This document shows, piece by piece, positions 8,000 to 14,959 of a stretch of 64,000 bases of DNA. A program made the position numbers and the translations under genes. How positions within the stretch are numbered: position 1 is the first letter of the stretch; each line of letters opens with the position of its first letter. Under the pieces are notes generated by a model. It was not told the DNA's origin. It was given only the letters and a program-made list of their open reading frames with translations, and did no database searches. The DNA is from Spirosoma sp. Its GTDB lineage: Bacteria; Bacteroidota; Bacteroidia; Cytophagales; Spirosomataceae. The DNA lies in the NCBI RefSeq assembly GCF_026391055.1, contig NZ_JAPLET010000025.1, positions 283,112 through 347,111 of the forward strand, given 5' to 3'.

Positions 8000-8905
8000 T
8001 TAATGGGTTAAAAGCGCTTTCAACGCTGGCGGAACCGAAGGGCAAGTCTGAACGCCATGTCCTAAAGTTGGTAAAACAGTCATACTTACCAAAGAAGGCA
8101 AGTATTGAATAGAACGCTCTTGTGTAGCCTGGTACGGATACAACTTGTCCTGAGCGCCCAGCAGCATATACAGCGGAGTCTGAATTGCCAGTAGCTCTTC
8201 TTTAGGCAAGGCCAGATGCCACCAGGAAGTAAGCTGGAAATTAGCGACAGCATTTACCTGAAAATTAATCAACAACTTTTCCTGATCAGATGGTATGTCG
8301 GTATACGTCGGACTAAAAACGACCTCCCGCAAAAAGGACTGCACAGATTCATGTGATGGCGCGCGATAAGCCAGCCAATAGTACCTCAGCAAATGAAAAG
8401 AAAGCGTAAGTGACTGGATACCCGCCGGATTTATCAAGATAGCTTTCTTTATTAGCTGGGGAGCAATCCGGCATACTTTCAGGCCAATCAGTGCTCCCAG
8501 CGAATGAGCGATTAAGGTAACACGGGCAACACCGAGTTGCTCCAGTACCTGCTGAGCCCAAATTCCGTATTCATCTGTATTGGTACTCGGACTTAAACCG
8601 TCACTAAAACCTGGCTGCCCGTTGATCTCGATCAGACAAAGTCGATAGTTCTTGCTTAAATCGGCCAGACTCCGATTGATAACCCAGGTTAGGGCGCTTG
8701 AATTAAACCCAGGGAAGAATACCAGGGTTTCGTACACCCGCCGTCTTGGTGTATGAACCCATACCACGGTTTTTCCCCAAGTTGTCAGTACTGTAACTGA
8801 TTCAAAAAAAAGCCCGTTTGATTCCTGAACATGACGCGCCCACATGTTATTAAACTCGGTGGCTTGCTGAGGATTTTTATAGCGCGAGTAATTAGCTGAA
8901 CTCAT
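8000..8905 (-). CDS. Alpha/beta hydrolase
   Basis: 301 residues with the alpha/beta-hydrolase fold. The nucleophile elbow is AHSLG (~136-140) in VTLIAHSLGALIG. The probable acid is the Asp of LLGAQDKLYP, and the histidine lies in LPTLGHGVQ near the C-terminus. The early FFPGFNSSALTW segment provides the oxyanion-hole region. No signal peptide, so it is cytoplasmic. The family covers esterases, lipases, haloperoxidase-like and peptidase-like enzymes, and the substrate cannot be told from the sequence. It stands alone, converging with the 88-aa gene and separated by 221 bases from the next minus-strand gene upstream. Confidence 0.85.
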   Translation of the reverse strand: MSSANYSRYKNPQQATEFNNMWARHVQESNGLFFESVTVLTTWGKTVVWVHTPRRRVYETLVFFPGFNSSALTWVINRSLADLSKNYRLCLIEINGQPGFSDGLSPSTNTDEYGIWAQQVLEQLGVARVTLIAHSLGALIGLKVCRIAPQLIKKAILINPAGIQSLTLSFHLLRYYWLAYRAPSHESVQSFLREVVFSPTYTDIPSDQEKLLINFQVNAVANFQLTSWWHLALPKEELLAIQTPLYMLLGAQDKLYPYQATQERSIQYLPSLVSMTVLPTLGHGVQTCPSVPPALKALLTH

Positions 8906-9126
8906 ACATCAGTGGCAAAGTGGATAGCTGATTAATTATCCATGCCAATTTATACTACTATTTATGGACTAAAAAGGTCTAATAATATCCTATTAATTAC
9001 TAAACATCTTTGACTACATATTTAGTATATTCTCTCAGCATGATCGATAAACACAAAAATTCACATTAACTACCCATGTAGCAGCTAACTGATAAGTATC
9101 AACGGTAAATAGAATTATGTCCTGTA

Positions 9127-9678
9127 TTACCTTAAGCCCTTACGCCGGTCAATGGCATCCCGGACGCGGGCGGCACTTTCGTAATCTTCTTTTTTTATGA
9201 TTTTCGCCAACAATTCTTCCAGTTCAGCCAGCGTATACTCGGCGTAAGATCCTTTTTTATCGCGGGTTTTATCATCGACGAAATAGCCCGACATGTCCAC
9301 AACTTCAGTCGTAGCACGCAGTGGGCAATTGAAGCGAACGGCCAGCGCAATGGCGTCGGAAGGACGGGCGTCCAGGACGAGACGTTCTCCCGAATTTGTC
9401 AGGAGACTAATGGTAGCATAAAAAATTTCATCCTTAACCTTTGTAATAACGGCCTCTTTCATGATAACTCCCGTTTGCGTCAACGCCTGATAGAACAGAT
9501 CATGCGTAAAAGGTCGTAAGGGCTGCATCTTTTCCATGGCGACGGCAATAGCTTGGGCTTCGGAGGCTCCGATGATCAGCGGAATCCGTCGTTTTCCAAC
9601 GACATCCTCTAGGATCAATGCATAATTTCCCGGCTTCGAGATACTTTCCGAGAGGGCAATAATCGACAAATCAATCAT
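9127..9678 (-). CDS. Bifunctional nuclease family protein (DUF151) with UvrB/UvrC-like tail
   Basis: 183 residues from the ATG at 9678. The frame can be extended to a GTG at 9723 or an ATG at 9696, but homologues start close to the IDLSIIALSES segment, and this ATG overlaps the stop of the upstream small gene (ATGATTGA), suggesting coupled translation. The body is the DUF151/BFN fold (YALILEDVVGKRRIPLIIG, then LDARPSDAIALAVRFNCP, the most conserved family motif). The last ~40 residues (LEELLAKIIKKEDYESAARVRD, split over the helix) are a UvrB/UvrC interaction helix. Members have been called bifunctional DNase/RNase or stress regulators, but the bacterial role is not settled. Confidence 0.85.
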   Translation of the reverse strand: MIDLSIIALSESISKPGNYALILEDVVGKRRIPLIIGASEAQAIAVAMEKMQPLRPFTHDLFYQALTQTGVIMKEAVITKVKDEIFYATISLLTNSGERLVLDARPSDAIALAVRFNCPLRATTEVVDMSGYFVDDKTRDKKGSYAEYTLAELEELLAKIIKKEDYESAARVRDAIDRRKGLR

Positions 9679-9904
9679 GTTGTTCAGGTACTCCATTCCG
9701 TTGAATAAACTGGCAAAGCTCACCTATATCATCGAAAGGTGAAATCACAAAATCATTCACACTTAGTCGGTATAAATCCCGCTTTTCAACCTCGATCTGA
9801 TACCCATTGGCCAGGGTGATATGCTTACCCGTATGGTACTGCACCGGAATCTTCATTTCGGCCAGTGCATAAATCACAAAATCCGTTTCGTCGTAGCTCT
9901 CCAA
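9671..9904 (-). CDS. Hypothetical small protein upstream of the DUF151 gene
   Basis: Up to 77 residues. The first codon of the open frame is TTG at 9904; the first internal ATG is at 9856, so the start is uncertain. No recognised domain; the sequence (HTGKHITLANGYQIEVEKRDLYRL) looks like a small beta-rich protein. It overlaps the next gene by 8 bases, which supports it being translated. It shares no visible similarity with other genes in the window. Confidence 0.5.
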   Translation of the reverse strand: MESYDETDFVIYALAEMKIPVQYHTGKHITLANGYQIEVEKRDLYRLSVNDFVISPFDDIGELCQFIQRNGVPEQHD

Positions 9905-9909
9905 GTTGA

Positions 9910-9975
9910 TTAGTGGTTACTCAGCTGCTGGTTATTAGGTAAATTATGACTAGCCAGCAGCCGATTAACCACTAA
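9910..9975. repeat. Intergenic hairpin with shuffled repeat words
   Basis: TTAGTGGTTA (9910-9919) pairs with TAACCACTAA (9966-9975) and, inside, CTGCTGG (9925-9931) with CCAGCAG (9954-9960). The 3' flank repeats words of the arms again (AATAACCAACAGC). It lies just beyond the stop of the nickel-transporter-like gene (9995) on its 3' side and may act as its terminator. Its build is like the hairpins in the hydrogenase operon. Confidence 0.5.
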
Positions 9976-9994
9976 CTCAATAACCAACAGCCAA

Positions 9995-10621
9995 TTACAT
10001 TGCGTTTTCGTAAATAACTGTCATGCCCAGGCCAATACAAATCATCGACGATACCACAACCAGCGCAGTGCGAACCAATGGGTTGGTTGCCATTCGAACA
10101 GAAAACGGTATGCTGAACGCCCCGGCTGCTACCATCATGCCCGCGATAGAGCCAATGCCAAACAGCCCGAGGTAGATCATGCCTGCACCTGTTCCCTTAA
10201 TTTGTGTCAGCACCGAGAGAATCAAAGCGCCACTACCCGCCAGCCCATGTATCAGGCCAACTCCGTAAGCTAACCGGTGCGCGTGTCCTTCATGTACATG
10301 GCTATGTGTATCCGCTACACCCTGGAATACCCTCAATTTGTAGAGCCGCAGACTACCCAGCGTAACGAGCATCACGCCAACCCCTGCTTCGAGATAGCGA
10401 AAGTCGCCTTCACGAAGGGCAAATTTTCCCAGCATAAAAACACTGCCGATCAGCAGAATGGTGGACGTATGGCCCAACCCCCAGAAGACGCCGTCTTTCA
10501 AGGCCAGCCAGATGTTGTTTCGCCGGGTGACAATGGTACTGACAGCGACTAGATGATCGGCTTCAAACGCGTGGGCAAAACCAACGCTTAGAGCCAGAAA
10601 AAGGGGGAACAACGTTTGCAT
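9995..10621 (-). CDS. Nickel/cobalt transporter-like membrane protein (UreH/NicO type)
   Basis: 208 residues from the ATG at 10621 (the longer open frame from 10807 lies inside the NHL gene and is rejected). Mostly hydrophobic with about six membrane segments. The first segment carries HAFEADHL (H17, D22, H23), the H-x4-DH metal motif shared by NiCoT, RcnA/NicO and UreH-like transporters. A histidine-rich loop, THSHVHEGHAH (~residues 108-118), precedes the fourth segment. The likely role is moving Ni2+ across the inner membrane. It begins 8 bases after the NHL gene in the same direction and sits beside a complete nickel-enzyme maturation set, so supply of nickel for the hydrogenase is a sensible inference. 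Efflux is possible too, as related RcnA proteins export. Confidence 0.75.
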   Translation of the reverse strand: MQTLFPLFLALSVGFAHAFEADHLVAVSTIVTRRNNIWLALKDGVFWGLGHTSTILLIGSVFMLGKFALREGDFRYLEAGVGVMLVTLGSLRLYKLRVFQGVADTHSHVHEGHAHRLAYGVGLIHGLAGSGALILSVLTQIKGTGAGMIYLGLFGIGSIAGMMVAAGAFSIPFSVRMATNPLVRTALVVVSSMICIGLGMTVIYENAM

Positions 10622-10628
10622 GTCAGTT

Positions 10629-11747
10629 TTATATAAGGTCAATTGAGGAGACCGGCAGCTTGCCAATAATAATCCGATGGTTACCGGTGTCGGCAATGAC
10701 GAGCTGGTTGCTATCGGTGCTGATCGAAAATGGCCAGTATAACTGCTTATCCGTGCCGAAGCGTGTGTTGGCATTCTCACTGCCTGTTGCAAAACTGGCA
10801 TGACCAATCAGATTATCCGCCGGTTGGTTGTGTTGCGTCGGTACCGTACCGAACCACAGAATCCGGCTGTTGCCCGTATCGGCAATTAGTAAGCTGTCGC
10901 CATAAAAATGCGCGTCGTAGGTCCAGCTCAGTGTTTGCCGGGCTGGAAAAAGACCGTATTGATTCTGCCCGTTACTCTCAAAATCACCCTGCCCGATGAG
11001 AACGTCGGCTGGTTGCTCAGGGGCTGTTCGCCAGTCTTGCCAGAGCAGCGTACGGTAATATTGCGTGTCGGCCACGGCCATCTGCCCTTTTGGCCCAAGT
11101 TTAACGGAATACGGCCAGATCGGATTAGCCGAATCATAATCCCGCTCCGTGAAACCAGATTGACCGATTACAGCCGTAGCCGGGGCAAACGACTCGGACG
11201 GAATAGAATCGTAAAACAGCACCCGACGATTTCCGGTGTCGGCAATCCAGAGTCGCTCTCCGTCGGAGGTTACGCCATACGGCCAGTTTAACGTACGTTC
11301 GGTGGGCGCAGCACCGATGCCTTTAGCGTTGGGCTGATTGCTGCTGAAATCGGCCTGACCCAGCACGACATCGGCGCATTGCCCATGCTGTGCTGGAAAG
11401 TGATTCCAGATTAACACGCGGTGATTCCAAGCATCGGCCACGATGAGTCGCTCTCCATCCGACCACAGTCCCGATGGGTACTGCAACGTATCGCCACCAA
11501 CGCTGCCCCCCGCATTTCGGCCGGTTTCAACCGCGTCTACCTGCCCCAGTATCACATCCGGTTCAGCGTATTCCGTAGTGGGCATCCGGTTCCAGATAAA
11601 AACACGGTTCTGCCCCGTATCGGACACCATCAACCGCCCGCCCACTGTCCATACGCCACGCGGAGCTAAAAACGGATGGCCCGCACTGCCTCTAAAAACA
11701 GCGTAGTTCGTTAGCATACGTGACGCATTAAGAGTATTTATCATCAT
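10629..11747 (-). CDS. NHL-repeat beta-propeller protein
   Basis: 372 residues made almost wholly of six NHL repeats, each with a core such as LMVSDTGQNRVFIWN, LIVADAWNHRVLIWN, LWIADTGNRRVLFYD, LLIADTGNSRILWF and LVIADTGNHRIIIG. This predicts a six-bladed propeller, probably a binding scaffold. There is no signal peptide, so it should be cytoplasmic. It lies in tight tandem with the nickel-transporter-like gene and within the hydrogenase region. NHL proteins have been noted near other [NiFe]-hydrogenase operons, but their function there is not established. Two adjacent ATG codons (11747 and 11744) are possible starts. Confidence 0.85.
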   Translation of the reverse strand: MMINTLNASRMLTNYAVFRGSAGHPFLAPRGVWTVGGRLMVSDTGQNRVFIWNRMPTTEYAEPDVILGQVDAVETGRNAGGSVGGDTLQYPSGLWSDGERLIVADAWNHRVLIWNHFPAQHGQCADVVLGQADFSSNQPNAKGIGAAPTERTLNWPYGVTSDGERLWIADTGNRRVLFYDSIPSESFAPATAVIGQSGFTERDYDSANPIWPYSVKLGPKGQMAVADTQYYRTLLWQDWRTAPEQPADVLIGQGDFESNGQNQYGLFPARQTLSWTYDAHFYGDSLLIADTGNSRILWFGTVPTQHNQPADNLIGHASFATGSENANTRFGTDKQLYWPFSISTDSNQLVIADTGNHRIIIGKLPVSSIDLI

Positions 11748-11885
11748 TTTTATTAGTATAAACTACAAATAATTAAAAACAATGGTTAACAATAATTACT
11801 TAGTACAACGCTTTGTACCGAATTGGAATCAATACAGTACAACACATTTAGAACCGTTGCGAATTAGTCAAACCTTATCAATCTC

Positions 11886-12389
11886 ATGAAAACCTATACG
11901 GCTTATTTCGTTCTTGTTGCTCTGCTTCTATTCGGCTCCTGCGATAAAAAAGACTCATTGCTGGTTACAGACAAGACGGCTACCCATGCTGTCGATTCGC
12001 TGATTATGTCGATTGGTAGCGGCACTGTATTGGGCAACATTAATGCCACTGAATTTCGGCATGAGCTTGCAATCAAAAAGGACACATTGACCTACCAAGT
12101 TCTGGATAGAGATAAACAACTCGTAAAACGATGCGTAAATCCTGAAAGCTCAACCGATTGGCTTAAGATTTTAGCCTCCGTCGACTTTGAAGCGTTCAAA
12201 AAAATACCCACCAATTATTGTACTGGCTGTCCGGCATTGGGTGATATTGGCTATGAATGGATCGAAATCAAGCGAGGTACAGAAAGTCATACAATCCAGT
12301 TTGGAACAGGCTCCGACGTAAAAGAAATCACTGATCTACTAATCCTTGTGCGTACTAAACGGGCCGAAGCGGCTAAATTTTGCCCATAG
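11886..12389 (+). CDS. Putative lipoprotein (167 aa)
   Basis: A signal peptide with lipobox (LLLFGSC, Cys at ~20) predicts a lipoprotein. The mature part has no domain I recognise. It contains four further cysteines, including a CTGCP pair at ~119-123 and one near the C-terminus (KFCP), which may form disulphides in the periplasm or at the surface. It is the only plus-strand gene inside the 10-24.7 kb cluster, convergent with hypE and divergent from the NHL gene, and has probably been inserted or is regulated apart from it. Confidence 0.7.
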   Translation: MKTYTAYFVLVALLLFGSCDKKDSLLVTDKTATHAVDSLIMSIGSGTVLGNINATEFRHELAIKKDTLTYQVLDRDKQLVKRCVNPESSTDWLKILASVDFEAFKKIPTNYCTGCPALGDIGYEWIEIKRGTESHTIQFGTGSDVKEITDLLILVRTKRAEAAKFCP

Positions 12390-12394
12390 TGCCG

Positions 12395-12449
12395 ATTCTG
12401 TATTGAGTTAGTCGATCCCCATATTAGGGTCAACCACTCAATATAGAAT
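12395..12449. terminator. Bidirectional terminator-like hairpin between lipoprotein gene and hypE
   Basis: ATTCTGTATTGAG (12395-12407) pairs with CTCAATATAGAAT (12437-12449) with one G-T pair. It lies exactly between the stops of two convergent genes and abuts the hypE stop. No long T run follows, so termination is inferred from position. Confidence 0.5.
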
Positions 12450-13501
12450 TAACAAATCCTCGGCAACTGCTCGCCCACCAGCATATTCACCACCCGGCGA
12501 CCGCCGATGCGGCTCGTTAACACGACCTGGCCGGGATGATCAGCCACGACTTCACCAATGATGGCAGCCGACTGCCCGTAATCCAATGTTCGTAATTTCC
12601 GGACAAAGGCATCCGCTACTTCGGGGTCCACAATCGCCAGAAAAACGCCTTCGTTGGCTACATAAAGTGGGTCAAGGCCCAGCAGTTCGCAGGCTCCGGC
12701 TACTTCATCAAGCACCGGAATGGCGGCCTGCTTCAGGTCGATTCCCAGGCGGGTTGTACCCACGTTCCGGTCACGGGCAATTTCGTTCAGAACGGTAGCC
12801 ACTCCCCCACGGGTAGGGTCGCGCAGGAGATGCACAGCGGGGCCGAACTCGTCCAGCAGGGCCAGCACGGCATGATTCAGCGGGGCGGTATCGCTGGTCA
12901 GGGTGGTTTCGAACTCAAGTCCTTCCCGCACCGACATAATGGCCATGCCGTGGGTAGCGATGTGGCCACTGACAACTACTTTATCCCCCGCCCTGACATT
13001 TTTTATGCTGATATCAGCCTTCGGGTGCAGTTCGCCAATACCGGAGGTGTTAATAAAAATCTTGTCGCCTTTCCCGCGTTCGACCACTTTGGTATCGCCC
13101 GTTACGATTTGAACACCGGCCCGTTCAGACGCTCCTTTTATACTGACCAGGATATCCCAGAACTCGGCCATTGGCAGGCCTTCTTCCAGAATAAATCCGA
13201 GTGACAGGTATTTGGGAACAGCCCCGCACATAGCCAGATCGTTGACGGTACCGTTAACGGCCAGTTCGCCAATGTTGCCACCGGGGAAAAATACGGGCGA
13301 TATGACATAGCTGTCAGTCGTGAAAGCCACGCGCCCTGTCAGGTTCAGCAAAGCACCGTCGTGGTGTGTATCGAGCAATGGGTTGCTGAGCAGATCGAAA
13401 ACACCCGCTTCGAGCAATTTATTGGTCAGAATGCCCCCGCTACCGTGCCCGAGCGTAATGATGTCGAAGTCCAGTTTCGGCATTGGACAGTGAAGTTGCA
13501 T
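12449..13501 (-). CDS. hypE: Hydrogenase maturation protein HypE
   Basis: 350 residues. HypE dehydrates the carbamoyl group, passed on by HypF to its C-terminal cysteine, to make the thiocyanate from which the CN ligands of the Fe site come. The key C-terminal motif PRIC is present with Cys as the last residue. The N-terminus has the conserved GHGSGG (~18-23) and the body the AIRS/PurM-like ATP-binding fold (FTTDSYVISP, LLRDPTRGG). An alternative ATG at 13483 (MPKLDF) would remove six residues and fits homologues about as well. It is the last gene of the hydrogenase cluster, separated from hypD by a repeat-rich hairpin. Confidence 0.95.
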   Translation of the reverse strand: MQLHCPMPKLDFDIITLGHGSGGILTNKLLEAGVFDLLSNPLLDTHHDGALLNLTGRVAFTTDSYVISPVFFPGGNIGELAVNGTVNDLAMCGAVPKYLSLGFILEEGLPMAEFWDILVSIKGASERAGVQIVTGDTKVVERGKGDKIFINTSGIGELHPKADISIKNVRAGDKVVVSGHIATHGMAIMSVREGLEFETTLTSDTAPLNHAVLALLDEFGPAVHLLRDPTRGGVATVLNEIARDRNVGTTRLGIDLKQAAIPVLDEVAGACELLGLDPLYVANEGVFLAIVDPEVADAFVRKLRTLDYGQSAAIIGEVVADHPGQVVLTSRIGGRRVVNMLVGEQLPRIC

Positions 13502-13518
13502 AGAGATTTAATAATTAC

Positions 13519-13613
13519 ATGAGCGAATGACTGAATGAGTGAATTTCTAATGCATCTACCATTCGTTAAAACAGCAGCCCCGTCATTCAGTCATTTACTA
13601 ATTCACTCATTGA
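13519..13613. repeat. Hairpin of GAATGAGT-like words between hypD and hypE
   Basis: One arm (13519-13546) contains GAATGACTGAATGAGTGAATT-like words, and the other (13580-13613) the complementary words in a different order: TGACTGAATG pairs with CATTCAGTCA, and AATGAGTGAATT with AATTCACTCATT. The second arm runs into hypD and encodes its last residues (MSELVND). Similar words occur in the hupL-hupW and hupS-hupL gaps. Confidence 0.65.
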
Positions 13614-14687
13614 AAAGTGATAATAAGCTGCGCAAGCGCCCTCCGACGATACCATCGGCGCGCCTAGCGGACGCTCGGGGGTGCAGGCGCGTCCGAACTG
13701 ACTGCACTCATTCGGTTTTTTGATGCCTTTCAGCACCAGACCGGCGATGCAATCGGGACATTCGGGCGCTTTGGCGATGGAGACCGAAAACTTACGATCG
13801 GCGTCGAAAGCGGCCAGTTCGAGACGTACCGCCCAGCCGCTTCCAGGAATAGTTCCGATACCCCGCCACTCACGGTCGACCGTCTCGAACACCTGTTCGA
13901 TGATGCGCCGGGCTTCGGGGTTTCCTTCGGGACGTACCACCCGGGCGTACTGGTTTTCGAGTCGGTATTCGCCCCGCTCCAGTTGCCGCACTACCATCAG
14001 AATTCCCTGCAACAGATCGACCGGCTCGAAGCCGGTTACAACCATCGGCATTTTATACCGCTCCACGAGTGGGCCGTAGGCGTCAATGCCCATAATGGCA
14101 CATACGTGGCCCGCAGCCAGAAACCCCTGAATATGGGTATCATCGTCCTGAATGACAGCTTCCATTGCCGGGGGCACCAGTACATGCGACGCCAGAATCG
14201 AAAAGTTTGTCAGCCCCAGTTTCTGCGCCTGTACTACCGCCAGGGCATTGGCCGGAGCCGTTGTTTCGAAACCTACCGCAAAAAAGACCACTTCTCGGTC
14301 GGGATTTTCGCGCGCCAGCCGAACGGCCTCCAACGGTGAGTACAGAATCCGAACATCGGCCCCGCCCGCTTTCGCGTCGAGCAGGCTCTTCGTAGAGCCC
14401 GGCACCCGAATCATATCGCCAAATGAGCACAGAATAACGGCTTTATCCTCGGCCAGATAGACCGCTTTGTCGATCAGGTTGACGGGTGTCACGCAGACCG
14501 GACAACCCGGCCCATGTACCATCGTAACAAACTCAGGCAGCAGGTTCAGGATGCCGTTTTTGACCAGGCCATGTGTTTGCCCGCCACACACTTCCATGAT
14601 CGTCCAGGGACGGGTGGCCGTTCGGTGCAGTTCCTGAATATACTGCTCTACCAGTTCGGGGTCGCGGTATTCGGTGAGGTGTTTCAT
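13587..14687 (-). CDS. hypD: Hydrogenase maturation protein HypD
   Basis: 366 residues. HypD is the iron-sulphur scaffold that, with HypC, holds the Fe(CN)2CO unit before transfer to the large subunit. Visible family motifs: EVCGGQTHG (~33-41), GPGCPVCVTP (~59-68), GFETTAP, and the C-terminal cysteines that bind the 4Fe-4S cluster (APECPDC, NECSQFGRAC and GACAAYYH). The ATG overlaps the hypC stop by 4 bases. The final seven residues come from an intergenic repeat word rather than conserved protein sequence, so the C-terminus has been slightly rewritten. Confidence 0.96.
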   Translation of the reverse strand: MKHLTEYRDPELVEQYIQELHRTATRPWTIMEVCGGQTHGLVKNGILNLLPEFVTMVHGPGCPVCVTPVNLIDKAVYLAEDKAVILCSFGDMIRVPGSTKSLLDAKAGGADVRILYSPLEAVRLARENPDREVVFFAVGFETTAPANALAVVQAQKLGLTNFSILASHVLVPPAMEAVIQDDDTHIQGFLAAGHVCAIMGIDAYGPLVERYKMPMVVTGFEPVDLLQGILMVVRQLERGEYRLENQYARVVRPEGNPEARRIIEQVFETVDREWRGIGTIPGSGWAVRLELAAFDADRKFSVSIAKAPECPDCIAGLVLKGIKKPNECSQFGRACTPERPLGAPMVSSEGACAAYYHFSMSELVND

Positions 14688-14959
14688 AGGGCGTGACGAT
14701 CAATTTGGCTGCTTTCTGTTAATTCATCCAGTTCACCGATCTCGCGGAGGTAGGCAAACGTTTTTTCGGCCTCTTCTTCATCTACGATACTGATGGCGAC
14801 CCCCACGTGAACCAGCACGTAATCGCCTTCTTTGGCCAGCGGAACCATATCCAGACTGGCTTCTTTTACGATACCACCAAAGGCCACGCGGGCCATACGA
14901 ACGAGGCCGTCGTACTGGTACTCAATGGATTTTATTTTACCGGGAATGGCTAAGCACAT
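14684..14959 (-). CDS. hypC: Hydrogenase maturation chaperone HypC
   Basis: 91 residues starting with the invariant MCLAIPGK; Cys2 is the residue that binds the Fe centre and the large subunit. The rest is the small OB-like HypC/HupF fold (ARVAFGGIVKEASL, then GDYVLVHVGVAISIVDEEEA). HypC works with HypD and then escorts the large subunit precursor. It overlaps the end of hypF by 23 bases and hypD by 4, so the trio is tightly coupled. Confidence 0.96.
   Translation of the reverse strand: MCLAIPGKIKSIEYQYDGLVRMARVAFGGIVKEASLDMVPLAKEGDYVLVHVGVAISIVDEEEAEKTFAYLREIGELDELTESSQIDRHAL

Noticed and set aside
10622..10807. Longer start for the nickel-transporter-like gene
   Set aside because: The extension lies within the NHL gene and has no hydrophobic or conserved character; the ATG at 10621 begins the first membrane segment.
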